Assembly (NCBI RefSeq): GCF_001719125.1
Contig: NZ_CP017006.1
Coordinates: forward strand, 186,001-250,000
Direction: 5' to 3'
DNA from: Sulfolobus sp. A20
GTDB lineage: Archaea > Thermoproteota > Thermoprotei_A > Sulfolobales > Sulfolobaceae
DNA: 64,000 nucleotides
Part shown: positions 45,672 to 55,228 of the stretch, piece by piece
How the letters are laid out: every line of letters begins with the position of its first letter
Numbering within the stretch: the first letter of the stretch is position 1
The notes under the pieces: model-generated
What the model saw: the letters and a program-made list of their open reading frames with translations, nothing else
Told to the model about the DNA's origin: nothing
Database searches by the model: none
Made by a program: the position numbers and the translations under genes

Positions 45672-47579
45672 ATGGCTCAAGGGGGTAAAGTCTCAGCAGA
45701 AGCTGATAAGTTATTAAGGAAAGAACTAAATCTGCTAGATCTTACTTTCTTATCATTAGGAGGCATAATAGGTTCTGGATGGTTGTTTGCATCTCTCGAT
45801 GCCGCTGCCGTTGCAGGCCCCTCTGCAGTACTAGCATGGATAATTGGAGGAATTTTAGTAATGTTCGTAGGATTAGCCTATGCTGAACTAGGAAGTGCAG
45901 TCCCTAAAACAGGTGGAATAGTAAGATATCCACATTACTCGCACGGAAGTTATACTGGCTATATCCTAGGCTTCTTATACTTACTTTCAGCTATGACAGT
46001 GCCTGCTATTGAGGCTGAGGCTGCAATAGAATATATAACTTCTATTAGTCCCTCATTATCTAGCGTACTAACGACTACTACTACTGTCAACGGTGCTTCG
46101 ATAACTATTTTAACTTTACCAGGAGTAGGATTAGCTACTTTATTGCTAATAATATTATTTTTTATAAATTATTTTGGAATAAAAGTGCTGGGAAAAACTA
46201 ACTCTGGAATAACAGCTTGGAAACTGATAATACCCACGATAACTTTCTTACTATTATTCTCAGCCTTCAATGCAAAGAACTTTACCGCGTATGGAGGGTT
46301 ATTTCCTAGTAATGTAGCATATGCCAGCTCTGGAATAGTAGGTCCGGCTGCGATGCTTTACGCAATACCTTCAACAGGTATAGTGTTCGCTTACTTAGGA
46401 TTCAGACAGGCCGTGGAATATGCAGGCGAAGCCAAAAACCCACAGAGAGATGTTGGAAGAGCAGTAATATTCGCATTACTAATAGCTATCGTAATTTACA
46501 CACTATTGCAAGTATCATTTATAGGAGCTATAGATTGGAAAGCGGCTGGTATTACGACTCCGGGGAATTGGACAGCTTTACTCTCAAGTCCTTGGTCAAC
46601 TGGACCATTTTATAGCGAAATTACGGCTGCTGGAAAGGCACTAAGCCTAGCTGCTCTGATTTATTGGGGCTACATATTACTTATAGACGCGGTAATTTCT
46701 CCTAGCGGAACTGGTCTAATTTACATAGGAACTACGACTAGAACGTTTTACGGAATATCAATGGATGGTTACTTTCCCAAATTCTTCATTACATTAAATA
46801 AGTATAGAATACCCATATGGTCACTAATAGCATCTTTAATTTTAGGTTTCATTTTCCTATTGCCATTCCCAAGTTGGTATCTTTTAGTAGGCTTCATCTC
46901 TTCAGCTACTGTGTTGACATACATTATGGGTGGTATTGGATTACAGACCTTAAGGAGAACTGCCCCAGATCTGAAGAGAACTATTAAAGTACCGGCAGCA
47001 AGCGTAATAGCTCCAATAGCTACAATAGCTGCTATACTAATTCCATACTGGTCTGGTTTTACTACACTTTACTATGTGTTCTCAGCATTATTCATAGGCG
47101 TACCCATTTTCTGGATGTATTATGCAGTTAGGGAGTTAGGTATGAATAGAAGTTTAGGTATTGGATTAGGCATAGCACAGTTACTTGCAAATATTGGATT
47201 AGCTTATTTTGGATACGTCAACATCATTACTGCATCTTCTGCAACAACTGGTGATTTAATCAGAAGCTTCCTATTATATTTCTTAGGTTTCTTAGGAATG
47301 CTAGTAATTCCGACAATTGTAGGTTATACCACGGTCAATAATAAAGGAAGACAGTATATAAAGAGCGGATTCTGGGTAATTTTCTTGATACTAGCAACTT
47401 ACATTCTAAGTTTCTTTGGAGGATTCGGTCCGTTAGGTACGTCTGCTCCAATACCATTCCCATACGACACTATAGTAATGGCAATAGTGGGGTTAGCATT
47501 TTATTTCTTCGCGGTCTACAGTGGTTTCAGAACAGACGAGATAGAAAGTATAATAAAAGAACAAACGGAGAGCCCCTAA
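45672..47579 (+). CDS. Amino acid permease (APC superfamily)
   Basis: 635 residues with at least 12 membrane helices, the extra C-terminal helices (about 14 in all) being usual for crenarchaeal members. LTFLSLGGIIGSGWLFASLDAAAVAGPSAVLAWIIGG is the APC first helix with the GxIGSGW substrate motif; FAYLGFRQAVEYAGEAKNPQRDV is the conserved sixth-helix region. Substrate (amino acid or polyamine) unknown. TATTTAAAAACATTTATA upstream is a promoter. The preceding gene pair is divergent. Confidence 0.88.
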   Translation: MAQGGKVSAEADKLLRKELNLLDLTFLSLGGIIGSGWLFASLDAAAVAGPSAVLAWIIGGILVMFVGLAYAELGSAVPKTGGIVRYPHYSHGSYTGYILGFLYLLSAMTVPAIEAEAAIEYITSISPSLSSVLTTTTTVNGASITILTLPGVGLATLLLIILFFINYFGIKVLGKTNSGITAWKLIIPTITFLLLFSAFNAKNFTAYGGLFPSNVAYASSGIVGPAAMLYAIPSTGIVFAYLGFRQAVEYAGEAKNPQRDVGRAVIFALLIAIVIYTLLQVSFIGAIDWKAAGITTPGNWTALLSSPWSTGPFYSEITAAGKALSLAALIYWGYILLIDAVISPSGTGLIYIGTTTRTFYGISMDGYFPKFFITLNKYRIPIWSLIASLILGFIFLLPFPSWYLLVGFISSATVLTYIMGGIGLQTLRRTAPDLKRTIKVPAASVIAPIATIAAILIPYWSGFTTLYYVFSALFIGVPIFWMYYAVRELGMNRSLGIGLGIAQLLANIGLAYFGYVNIITASSATTGDLIRSFLLYFLGFLGMLVIPTIVGYTTVNNKGRQYIKSGFWVIFLILATYILSFFGGFGPLGTSAPIPFPYDTIVMAIVGLAFYFFAVYSGFRTDEIESIIKEQTESP

Positions 47580-47618
47580 AAGAGAAAAGTTTATCTTTTT
47601 TATCTTCTCTTTTCTATT

Positions 47619-48143
47619 ATGTCAAATCAGAAAAAGGTATTATTTTTAGTTGGAGAAGAGTTTGAAGATATAGAGGTATTGTATCCGTTTTATAGAGTAA
47701 TTGAGGAAGGTTTTCAACCAGTTATAGCGTGGAAGGAAACTAATGCAAAAGTTACTGGAAAGCACGGATACACTTTAGTATCAGATATCTCGTTCAAGGA
47801 AGTCAGACCAGAAGATTATGTGGCGTTAGTTCTGCCAGGTGGAAGAGGACCTGAGAGGATAAGAACAATAGAAGAAGTTAAAAATATAACCAGAGCCTTC
47901 TTCGAGCTGAAGAAGCCAGTAGCGGCTATTTGTCATGGTCCTCAAATATTAATATCAGCTAACTTAGTAAAGGGAAGAAAATTAACGTCTGTTGTATCAA
48001 TAAAGGACGATGTAATAGCTGCTGGAGGAATTTATATAGATGATAAAGTAGTCGTAGACGATAATTTAATCTCATCAAGAAACCCAAGCGATTTACCTTA
48101 TTTCACGTCAACGTTAATTAAGGCGTTAAAAAGTTTGAAATAG
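47619..48143 (+). CDS. DJ-1/PfpI family protein
   Basis: 174 residues. VLFLVGEEFEDIEVLYPFYRVIEEG has the acidic partner Glu, VALVLPGGRGPERIR the GG loop, and AAICHGPQILISANLVKGRKLTSV the nucleophile elbow with the catalytic Cys in ICHG. The family includes the PfpI protease/deglycase. Starts 39 bp after the permease with TATTATG; the intergenic sequence contains AAGAGAAAAG..CTTCTCTTTTCT, a possible hairpin. Confidence 0.92.
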   Translation: MSNQKKVLFLVGEEFEDIEVLYPFYRVIEEGFQPVIAWKETNAKVTGKHGYTLVSDISFKEVRPEDYVALVLPGGRGPERIRTIEEVKNITRAFFELKKPVAAICHGPQILISANLVKGRKLTSVVSIKDDVIAAGGIYIDDKVVVDDNLISSRNPSDLPYFTSTLIKALKSLK

Positions 48144-48147
48144 ATTC

Positions 48148-48492
48148 TTAATCCTGCTGTAGAATTTCATTAATTTTTTTGTTATATTTTTCTAAAGTCT
48201 CTGAAATTTCTTTTTCAGCTTCTTCATAAAGATTTAGTATTTTATCTAGTTTATCACTAACTTTAGATCCTCCGGCATTTTTTCCGCCTTTTCTCATCTC
48301 TATTGAGTTATTCATAATTTCGTTTATCCTCTTCACATATTCCCAAGCAAATTTATACGATACACCAACACTTTTAGATGCGTTAGAGAGAGAGCCAGTA
48401 CTCTCGACTGCTCTTAATAGTTTAACTCCTCCTTTTCCAATTAGTGGTTTGCCCTCTTCAGTCTCTATCCAAATTTTAAATCTGAATCTCAT
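48148..48492 (-). CDS. ModE/LysR-type N-terminal winged-helix regulator
   Basis: 114 residues. [42 protein letters not shown] is the ModE-type wHTH (LLRAVxxtGSLsxAakxvGvSYkxAWexv). The second half has [18 protein letters not shown] and a long helix, without the molybdate-binding MOP domain. It is transcribed directly after purK (4-nt overlap), an odd partner. It probably regulates molybdate/tungstate or metabolic genes. Confidence 0.8.
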   Translation of the reverse strand: MRFRFKIWIETEEGKPLIGKGGVKLLRAVESTGSLSNASKSVGVSYKFAWEYVKRINEIMNNSIEMRKGGKNAGGSKVSDKLDKILNLYEEAEKEISETLEKYNKKINEILQQD

Positions 48493-49589
48493 AAATCTAA
48501 CCCATTAGGATAAATTAGTTGCATAATTTTATCAATTTTTTGCTTCACTTCTTCAAGGTTATTCCCAACAATATTTATATGACCTACCTTTCTCCTCTTT
48601 CTAACCTCTGACTTAGAATACCAGTAGACTTTACCATAATTTAAAACTTCAGGAGGTATCTTATCAGTTCCCAAGATATTTATCATACCGCTAGGGCACA
48701 AAACATCGGTAGGACCTAAACTCATACCTAAAATAGCTCTTAAATGTTGTTCAAACTGAGAAATGAGAGCACCATCAAGGGTGTAATGTCCAGTATTGTG
48801 AACCCTAGGGGCAAATTCATTAATTAGTACCTTCCCATTAGCCACAAATACCTCCAGCCCTAATGTCCCAACGTAATCCAGCTCATTAACTAAACGTATA
48901 GCCAAATCTATTATCTCCTTATTGTTATATGGCCCATAATTATATACTAAAATCCCCTTTTCATTATAATTATAAGTTGGTGGATAATATGCTACTCTAC
49001 CCTTTCTATCCCTCGTAATAATTACAGAAGCCTCAAAGTCAAAATTAACGTATTCCTCAACTACCATCTTCACTTTCTTCTGTTTAAGAAACTCATATTT
49101 TTCGACATCTCCTTTAATAAAATATTGACCTTTACCATCATATCCTCCTTGGGACTCCTTTATCACACCAATATTATTAAAATTCTCTCTCAGTATTTTC
49201 AACGCCTCTTGTCCATCCTCCGCTACGAAGAACTTAGGAGTTGGTAATCCGTGATCCCTATAAAATAATTTCTCTTTATATCTTTCTCTCTTTAGTTCTA
49301 CGCTCCTTATAGCGGGAAATAATTTACCTTTTTCTTCTGCATACTCTAAAGCCTTTTCATTCACGTGCTCAAATTCAAAAGTTACAATGTCAGAATTCTC
49401 TACAAATTCCTTGTATTCATTTGAGGTGAAACACTTATCAGCAATCTTACATGCTGGTGCACTTTTATCATCGTCTAAGACGTAAAATGTAAACGGAAAT
49501 TTTCTTCCCTCTAATATCATCATCCAGCCTAATTGTCCACCTCCTAATATGCCAATTTTAGGCTTCCAATCTAGTATTGAGGACATCAT
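48489..49589 (-). CDS. purK: N5-carboxyaminoimidazole ribonucleotide synthase (PurK)
   Basis: 366 residues with an ATP-grasp fold. [22 protein letters not shown] is the N-terminal nucleotide-binding strand; [20 protein letters not shown] is the glycine-rich loop; [18 protein letters not shown] the metal/product region. Uses ATP and bicarbonate on AIR in purine synthesis. It overlaps purE by 32 nt at ATG 49589 or 29 nt at ATG 49586. Confidence 0.93.
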   Translation of the reverse strand: MMSSILDWKPKIGILGGGQLGWMMILEGRKFPFTFYVLDDDKSAPACKIADKCFTSNEYKEFVENSDIVTFEFEHVNEKALEYAEEKGKLFPAIRSVELKRERYKEKLFYRDHGLPTPKFFVAEDGQEALKILRENFNNIGVIKESQGGYDGKGQYFIKGDVEKYEFLKQKKVKMVVEEYVNFDFEASVIITRDRKGRVAYYPPTYNYNEKGILVYNYGPYNNKEIIDLAIRLVNELDYVGTLGLEVFVANGKVLINEFAPRVHNTGHYTLDGALISQFEQHLRAILGMSLGPTDVLCPSGMINILGTDKIPPEVLNYGKVYWYSKSEVRKRRKVGHINIVGNNLEEVKQKIDKIMQLIYPNGLDL

Positions 49590-50034
49590 TTTTCATCTCC
49601 TCCATAAACCTTTTCATCTTTTCTTCCAATTCCTTATATTTTATTGATAAAATTCTTATAGCTAAAAGAGCAGCGTTCTTTGAGGAACCTATAGCTACAG
49701 TAGCTACTGGAGTACCATAAGGCATTTGAACTATGGATAGAAGGGAGTCTAAGCCATTCAGATTTCTGGACGGAATAGGAACTCCGATCACCGGTAACTG
49801 AGTTAAAGACGCGACCATTCCGGGTAAATGTGCAGCACCTCCAGCTCCTGCAATTATTACCTCTATTCCCCTACTTGAAGCCTGCTTAGCGTAATCCATC
49901 ATAAATTCTGGTGTTCTATGGGCTGACACAACTCTCACTTCATAATCCACGTTAAATTGTTTTAACACATCTATCGCATCCCTCATATACTCCCAATCAT
50001 TTTTGCTACCCATAATTACGGCTACTTTAGGCAT
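49558..50034 (-). CDS. purE: N5-CAIR mutase (PurE)
   Basis: 158 residues, class I Pur[40 protein letters not shown], and [18 protein letters not shown] are the active-site segments; [35 protein letters not shown] completes the fold. Interconverts N5-CAIR and CAIR with PurK. First gene of a purE-purK-modE-like unit; 51 bp divergent region with the FAD oxidase gene. Confidence 0.95.
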   Translation of the reverse strand: MPKVAVIMGSKNDWEYMRDAIDVLKQFNVDYEVRVVSAHRTPEFMMDYAKQASSRGIEVIIAGAGGAAHLPGMVASLTQLPVIGVPIPSRNLNGLDSLLSIVQMPYGTPVATVAIGSSKNAALLAIRILSIKYKELEEKMKRFMEEMKNDVLNTRLEA

Positions 50035-50085
50035 AAGGAGAATTGGGTATTAGGGTTAAATAATTTTCTGATTAAGATAATAGAT

Positions 50086-50979
50086 ATGTTAGAGTTAAGG
50101 CCATATAGTGAAGAGGAAATTTACAAGGCACTAATTCAAGCAAAGATGGAGAACAAAAAAGTAGGAATAAGAGGTCTAGGAAGACACTTAAGGAGAGAAT
50201 TAAATTGTGATTTAGTAATTAGCACCTTAAATTTAAATAATTTTGAGATAAAAGGAAATAAACTTTTGGCTGAGGCTGGAGCGAGCGTAGAAAAGATAAG
50301 GGAAGAGGCGTTAAGTAAGGATCTAATTTTACCGACAATTTACGATGGAACAATCGGAGGTTTATTGGCTTTGAATGAATTTTCGACACTCTCCACTGCC
50401 TACGGTACCCCGTGGGATTTCTCTGAGTCAGTGGACTTCATAACGCCTTTGGGAAAAATTAGGTGGAGGTTAGTGATAGGCTCTCAAGGGATTCTTGGGG
50501 TAATTACTAGAGCTGAAATGAAACTATATAAAAAGCCAGAAAAAGTATTCTTATACGAGAAAGAGATTAAGGATAAGGAAGAATTTAAAGAGAGAATCAA
50601 AAAGTTAATATCACTAAAGCCTTTGGCGCTACTTGTTGAGTATGACGGTAGTGAGAAAGTGTTTAGGCTTCACTCTTCTTACATAGCTGAACACGATTTG
50701 AGAGGATACATCAAAGACGAGGGAATTCCAATTATATCTGAGGAGTCAGATAAGAATAGTTACGTAGTAGAAATAAGTGATTTCGTTAATGACATAATTT
50801 CAATAATCAATAATGTTTCACCTTATTATCTCTATGGAATATATGGTGTTAATTTGATTAAAGTTTATGTTACTGATGAATCGTTGTTAAAGGAGTATAA
50901 ATACTACCCAAAAAATCAGCCTCATCCTTTATATTATAAATTTAAGAGGATATTTGACTTCTATAATATATTTAACTAA
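50086..50979 (+). CDS. FAD-binding (PCMH-type) oxidase domain protein
   Basis: 297 residues. VGIRGLGRHLRRELNCDLVISTLNLNNFEIKGNKLLAEAGASVEKIREEALSKDLILPTIYDGTIGGLLALNE is a PP-loop FAD-binding domain as in the GlcE/GlcD and FAD-linked oxidase families; the C-terminal half is shorter than in full glycolate oxidase. GSQGILGVITRAEMKL is a further conserved stretch. Partner iron-sulfur subunits are not nearby. The ends meet the winged-helix gene tail to tail. Confidence 0.75.
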   Translation: MLELRPYSEEEIYKALIQAKMENKKVGIRGLGRHLRRELNCDLVISTLNLNNFEIKGNKLLAEAGASVEKIREEALSKDLILPTIYDGTIGGLLALNEFSTLSTAYGTPWDFSESVDFITPLGKIRWRLVIGSQGILGVITRAEMKLYKKPEKVFLYEKEIKDKEEFKERIKKLISLKPLALLVEYDGSEKVFRLHSSYIAEHDLRGYIKDEGIPIISEESDKNSYVVEISDFVNDIISIINNVSPYYLYGIYGVNLIKVYVTDESLLKEYKYYPKNQPHPLYYKFKRIFDFYNIFN

Positions 50980-51266
50980 CAATCAAATTTAGTACACAAA
51001 ACATTCTCCATTTCAATCACCAAATTTTTTAGATAAACAAAATTTTTATAAAGAACCTCCATGCCATACTCTGTTATCTCAACTATTACGTCGTCTCCAA
51101 TATATGCTTTAGTTTGTATATATCCTCTTTTCTCCAATCTTCTTATACTTTTTACTAGATCCCTTCTTGGTATATTAACATAATCCTCTATTTCCTTCAC
51201 GCTTAATTCTCCTTCTGAGAGGACTGTCAATATTGCTAATTCTTTTATATTCATCTTCTCATTCAC
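50976..51266 (-). CDS. Winged-helix regulator (MarR/ArsR-like)
   Basis: 96 residues. MNIKELAILTVLSEGELSVKEIEDYVNIPRRDLVKSIRRLEKRGYIQTKAYIGDDVIVEITEYGMEVLYKNFVYL forms one winged helix with a wing ending TEYG. It overlaps the upstream MFS gene by 4 nt, implying one operon in which it may control the transporter. It ends with a cysteine pair CTKFDC. Confidence 0.8.
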   Translation of the reverse strand: MNEKMNIKELAILTVLSEGELSVKEIEDYVNIPRRDLVKSIRRLEKRGYIQTKAYIGDDVIVEITEYGMEVLYKNFVYLKNLVIEMENVLCTKFDC

Positions 51267-52294
51267 TTCCTTAAACTAATTAAAACTATGAACGCCGATA
51301 AAAAAGCTACGATACTACTTGTTACTAATAAAATCCTCACATTGCCGAACAGATAATCTATAGCATATCCCATAAGCCATCCAATACTTTGAATAATTAT
51401 TGTTATTGCATAATCACTAACTACATTTCTTCTAGGAGTATAAAGTTCTAAGCTCAACGGAACTATAACCTCCCACATACCAAAAAATATTGCAAAAAAT
51501 GGAGAGAAGTCATAGAGAGATATTAATGAAAAGAGGATGAGGGACGAAGAAAGAAGATATTTACCATCCTTTATATATCTTGATGAAATATAGCTAAATA
51601 TCATACCTAGGATCTCTGCAATAGTCACAATCACACCTAACTCAATTTTGGACAAGTTAAATCTAAGGTAAACAGCTAGGTAAATGTAAGGAGTGGATAT
51701 CGCAATTGGCAGTATTAATAATAATATAAATAATAGAGATATACTCATTTTTATCGATGATTCGCCTATTAACACCTTATTAGAGCCTATTTTTAAAACA
51801 GGTATTGACGCTAAGGAAAAAATTATTCCAGAAATTATAAAGAGTAATCTAAGACCTAGATACTGAGCTATAAGACCAGCTATTGAAGGCATTATTAAAG
51901 AGGGAATTATAGAGATTGACCATATTTTGGTTATTACACCTTGTCCCTCCTCTGACATAAATGAATAAAATGATGGTAGCGACAAGTAGAAGAGATAATT
52001 TAATGCCATAAATATTACCATTTCATACAAATTTTTTGAAAAAGGTAAAAGAATTAGTCCTAATCCTCCTATAATCATACCTATAATGACTGGTAATTTT
52101 CTATTATACTTATAGAGCCATGCTCCTATAATTGGATAAGGCAAAGAAATTGCTTGAAAACTTAAATATAGTAAACTTATCTTTGATTCACTGACGAACT
52201 GAGAGAAGTATATTGAAAGAAATGGATAGTAAAGGTAATATGAGCAACTCCAAATAAGCCAACTCGATATAAGTTTCCTCTCATTATTACTCAT
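51263..52294 (-). CDS. Major facilitator superfamily transporter
   Basis: 343 residues, about 12 hydrophobic segments, no soluble domain. The first helices SSWLIWSCSYYLYYPFLSIYF and the LGLRLLFIISGIIFSLASIPVLK region are MFS-like, but the canonical loop GxxxDRxGRR is poorly kept. The gene is followed by its small winged-helix neighbour. Exact substrate unknown. A 154-bp gap with a promoter separates it from the second lbpA. Confidence 0.75.
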   Translation of the reverse strand: MSNNERKLISSWLIWSCSYYLYYPFLSIYFSQFVSESKISLLYLSFQAISLPYPIIGAWLYKYNRKLPVIIGMIIGGLGLILLPFSKNLYEMVIFMALNYLFYLSLPSFYSFMSEEGQGVITKIWSISIIPSLIMPSIAGLIAQYLGLRLLFIISGIIFSLASIPVLKIGSNKVLIGESSIKMSISLLFILLLILPIAISTPYIYLAVYLRFNLSKIELGVIVTIAEILGMIFSYISSRYIKDGKYLLSSSLILFSLISLYDFSPFFAIFFGMWEVIVPLSLELYTPRRNVVSDYAITIIIQSIGWLMGYAIDYLFGNVRILLVTSSIVAFLSAFIVLISLRK

Positions 52295-52448
52295 CGAGTT
52301 TTTGGAAGAAAAATAAAACCTATAAAACTTTGTTCTTTATATCGAGAAAATCAGTAAAGACAATTAAGAACTTATAATTCATTTTTATCATATGTGCTTT
52401 AGAAAGCAAACTTTTTTAGTCAACTAGAGTAATATAAATAAGATCAAC

Positions 52449-52895
52449 ATGGTAGTAGAGTCGAATTGTGAAATACCAGAAAATCTATATTATTACATAG
52501 AAGGTAAAAATACTGTGTGGGCAAGATTAGAAGGTTCAGATGTAGTTGTAGTAGGAATAACTGACTTAGCACAAACTATGGCAGGAAAGATTGTAAAGGT
52601 AAGAATAAAGAAAAAAGGAACTAAGGTAGAAAGAGGTAGACCAGTAGCTACTATGGAGAGTGGTAAGTGGGCTGGACCAGTGCCAGCTCCAGTTACTGGA
52701 GAAGTAATAGATGTTAACGCCGAGGCTGAAAAGAACCCAATAGTTATAAATCAAGATCCATATAATAAAGGTTGGCTAGTAAAAATGAAGATGAGTAATC
52801 CAGAAGAAATCAAACAATTACAAACTGGACCTCAAGCAATACAAAAATTAAAAGATTTGATTGCTTCTGAGAAATTAACTTGTAAGAGGCTATAA
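52449..52895 (+). CDS. lbpA: Lipoate-binding protein LbpA, second copy (GcvH-like)
   Basis: 148 residues. Lipoylation Lys K73 in VATMESGKWAGPVPAPVTG; flanks VVVGITDLAQTMAGKIVKVRIKKKG and INQDPYNKGWLVKMKM follow the GcvH pattern. Compared with the 27504 copy the target loop is ESGKW rather than ESAKW, and it has an extra C-terminal helix with TCKRL. It is immediately followed (1 nt) by its own lipoate ligase. The two LbpA may serve sHdr and glycine/one-carbon or other lipoyl functions; which does what is not decidable here. Confidence 0.9.
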   Translation: MVVESNCEIPENLYYYIEGKNTVWARLEGSDVVVVGITDLAQTMAGKIVKVRIKKKGTKVERGRPVATMESGKWAGPVPAPVTGEVIDVNAEAEKNPIVINQDPYNKGWLVKMKMSNPEEIKQLQTGPQAIQKLKDLIASEKLTCKRL

Positions 52896-52896
52896 G

Positions 52897-54000
52897 ATGC
52901 AATGGAGGTATATTACTTTACCTCCTCAAGACGGCTATCATATGATTACTTCGTTTGTCGCAGTAGCTGATTACGTATCTAAGGGTGTTAGCAAAAATAC
53001 ACTTTTACTTTTTTACGCTAAAGAGCCTTTCGTTAACGTAGGATTACATCAAGAAGTCTGGCTGGAAGTAGATTTAGATTTCACCAGAAAGATGAAAATA
53101 CCCGTTGTGCGACGCGATCTAGGTGGAGGTACAGTTGTAATTACTCCAGGGGAGCACGATTACTTCATTGTTATAAGAGAAGAGGATGCTCCTAAAAACC
53201 CAATGCAACTATATGAGAAATTCTTAACTCCGGTAGTTGATGTATTGAGGTCATATGGGCTTAATGCTAACTTAAGAGAGCAAGATATTGTTGTGAACGG
53301 AAAGAAAATAAGCGGAAATGGGGCGATGACATACGGTAAAGCCGTAGTAATAACTGGAAATATATTATTAAAACTTGATGTAGATCTAATTAGTAAGTGC
53401 ATTAGAGTCCCATCAGAGAAGTTTAGGGACAAAATGGCTAAGGATATGAGTGATTGGTTAACATCTATGGAAAAAGAATTAGGGTATATTCCTACTAGAG
53501 ATGAAATTAATCGAAAGCTAAAAGAGGCATTTGAAAAGAGGTTAGGGATAAAGTTTGAAGAGACTACCTTAAGTATTGAAGAGATAGAGCTTTGGGAGAA
53601 GTTAGCTAAAGAAAAAGCTAATGAAGAATGGATTTATTATAAAGATAATAGACATCCTGAATTACATACTGAGAGATGTGTGAAGATCTCTTCTGCAGTC
53701 GCTTTGTGTCACATTGATTACAAAGCTAGAAAATTATTAAGAATAACGTTAAAAATTGTAAATAAAAGAATAGATGAGATATCCATTTCTGGCGACTTCT
53801 TCGTAATGAATCCTAAGAACTTCATAGAAACTTTAGAAGATAGTCTAAAGGGAATGGAAGCTAATGTAGATAGAGTTAAGAGCATAATTCATGAAATCTT
53901 TGGAAAAGAGAAACCTACGATTTTTGGATTCACAGAGGAAGATTTAGTAAATGCTATAAAGGAAATTTTCAGTAAACCGGAGATCCAAGAGATTATATAA
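52897..54000 (+). CDS. Lipoate-protein ligase, second copy
   Basis: 367 residues. VRRDLGGGTVVITPG (~70-84) is the lipoate-binding loop and GKKISGNGAMTYGKAVVITG (~131) contains the catalytic Lys. The C-terminal accessory part (LCHIDYKARKLLRITLKIVNKRIDEISISGDFFVMNPKNF) matches LplB. Directly follows lbpA2, so it is probably dedicated to it, while the ligase at 23586 may serve the other LbpA. Confidence 0.9.
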   Translation: MQWRYITLPPQDGYHMITSFVAVADYVSKGVSKNTLLLFYAKEPFVNVGLHQEVWLEVDLDFTRKMKIPVVRRDLGGGTVVITPGEHDYFIVIREEDAPKNPMQLYEKFLTPVVDVLRSYGLNANLREQDIVVNGKKISGNGAMTYGKAVVITGNILLKLDVDLISKCIRVPSEKFRDKMAKDMSDWLTSMEKELGYIPTRDEINRKLKEAFEKRLGIKFEETTLSIEEIELWEKLAKEKANEEWIYYKDNRHPELHTERCVKISSAVALCHIDYKARKLLRITLKIVNKRIDEISISGDFFVMNPKNFIETLEDSLKGMEANVDRVKSIIHEIFGKEKPTIFGFTEEDLVNAIKEIFSKPEIQEII

Positions 54001-54031
54001 ATTTTTAGCATGTAACTCTGAAAAAATTATA

Positions 54032-55228
54032 CTATTCGTATCTTATTGCCTTATTAGGATCTAGTCTCGAGGCCCTATATGCTGGAGTTAAAGCTGCTAG
54101 GATACTTAAGAAAGTAGAGAAAATTAATGCTTCTAACATGAATGAAAGCGAATAAACTGGAGTTACTGAAAGACCCTTTAAAAAGCTAAATCCTAAACCA
54201 AAATGCTCAACGGTTAAAACAAAAGACACTAAAGAGCCTAAACCTAATCCCAGCACACTACCTATAAATCCCATAACTCCAGCTTCACATAAAAAGATAA
54301 ATAAAACATCATTCCTAGTAAATCCTAAAGCCCTTAATATTCCAATCTCTTTAGTCCTCTCAACCACTGTAGTAAACATAGTAGTACTTACTCCCATGAA
54401 AGAGACTATGAACGAAGTTGCTCCAGCTGATATTAATAGACTATTCAAGGATTGCAAAGTATTTTGAATTAATTGTATGAACTCTTCAGCAACTACTACA
54501 TCCAACGCGTCTCCAAATTTCTGTTTTATCTGATTAACTACATAATTAATCTCGCTTAACGAATTAACTATAATAATAACGCCAGTATATGTGCTAGATA
54601 GAGTCCTACCAAAGGAAAGAGGGACAACTATAGACTTATCTATATCTACCCCTAGAAAACTACCATATTCGTTAAGTACTCCGGTTATGATAAAGTTTTT
54701 AGTAAAATTCTCTCCACCATTAAATACTATAACCTGAACCACTTGATTAGGTTTTATTGGAGTATAACCACCTTGATTGCTGCCTAATTGATATCCTATA
54801 ACAGCCTCATAAGGAACGTTAACGGTAGGGAGGTATCCAGTATCTAAACTAATTGCAGGAGCTGCCATTTTTAACTGGTTAATATTTACTGAGAAAATTG
54901 TAGCACCTTCAAAACCAGTAGAAGTTCGTATAAGTGCAGGAAAAGAATAGAAAGGTATAACCATCTTAACGCCTATTATATTTTGTAACTGTAAAACAAC
55001 GTAATCGGATAATGAAATTCCTCTACCGGTAGATGTTACGATAATATCATATGGGGAAAGAAAATTTGATATTTCACCGATTATAGAATGTGAATAACCT
55101 AAAACCATAGAATTTATGGATATGATTGTAGCCGGTCCTACAATTATGCCCAGAATAGTTAGAATAGCCCTTAGTCTTCTCTCCCTTAAGGAGCTAAGGG
55201 CATAAAAAATGTAATCTACAATCTTCAT
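54032..55228 (-). CDS. MacB/FtsX-type ABC transporter permease
   Basis: 398 residues. A helix near the N terminus (LRAILTILGIIVGPATIISINSM), a large periplasm-side-type domain (about 210 residues) and three C-terminal membrane helices (SFIVSFMGVSTTMFTTVVERTKEIGILRALG, ...PAYRASRLDPNKAIRYE) make the MacB_PCD plus FtsX layout. Works with the LolD-type ATPase two genes upstream. Extracytoplasmic export of lipids, peptides or proteins, or mechanical signalling, is the family role; the substrate is unknown. Confidence 0.9.
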   Translation of the reverse strand: MKIVDYIFYALSSLRERRLRAILTILGIIVGPATIISINSMVLGYSHSIIGEISNFLSPYDIIVTSTGRGISLSDYVVLQLQNIIGVKMVIPFYSFPALIRTSTGFEGATIFSVNINQLKMAAPAISLDTGYLPTVNVPYEAVIGYQLGSNQGGYTPIKPNQVVQVIVFNGGENFTKNFIITGVLNEYGSFLGVDIDKSIVVPLSFGRTLSSTYTGVIIIVNSLSEINYVVNQIKQKFGDALDVVVAEEFIQLIQNTLQSLNSLLISAGATSFIVSFMGVSTTMFTTVVERTKEIGILRALGFTRNDVLFIFLCEAGVMGFIGSVLGLGLGSLVSFVLTVEHFGLGFSFLKGLSVTPVYSLSFMLEALIFSTFLSILAALTPAYRASRLDPNKAIRYE

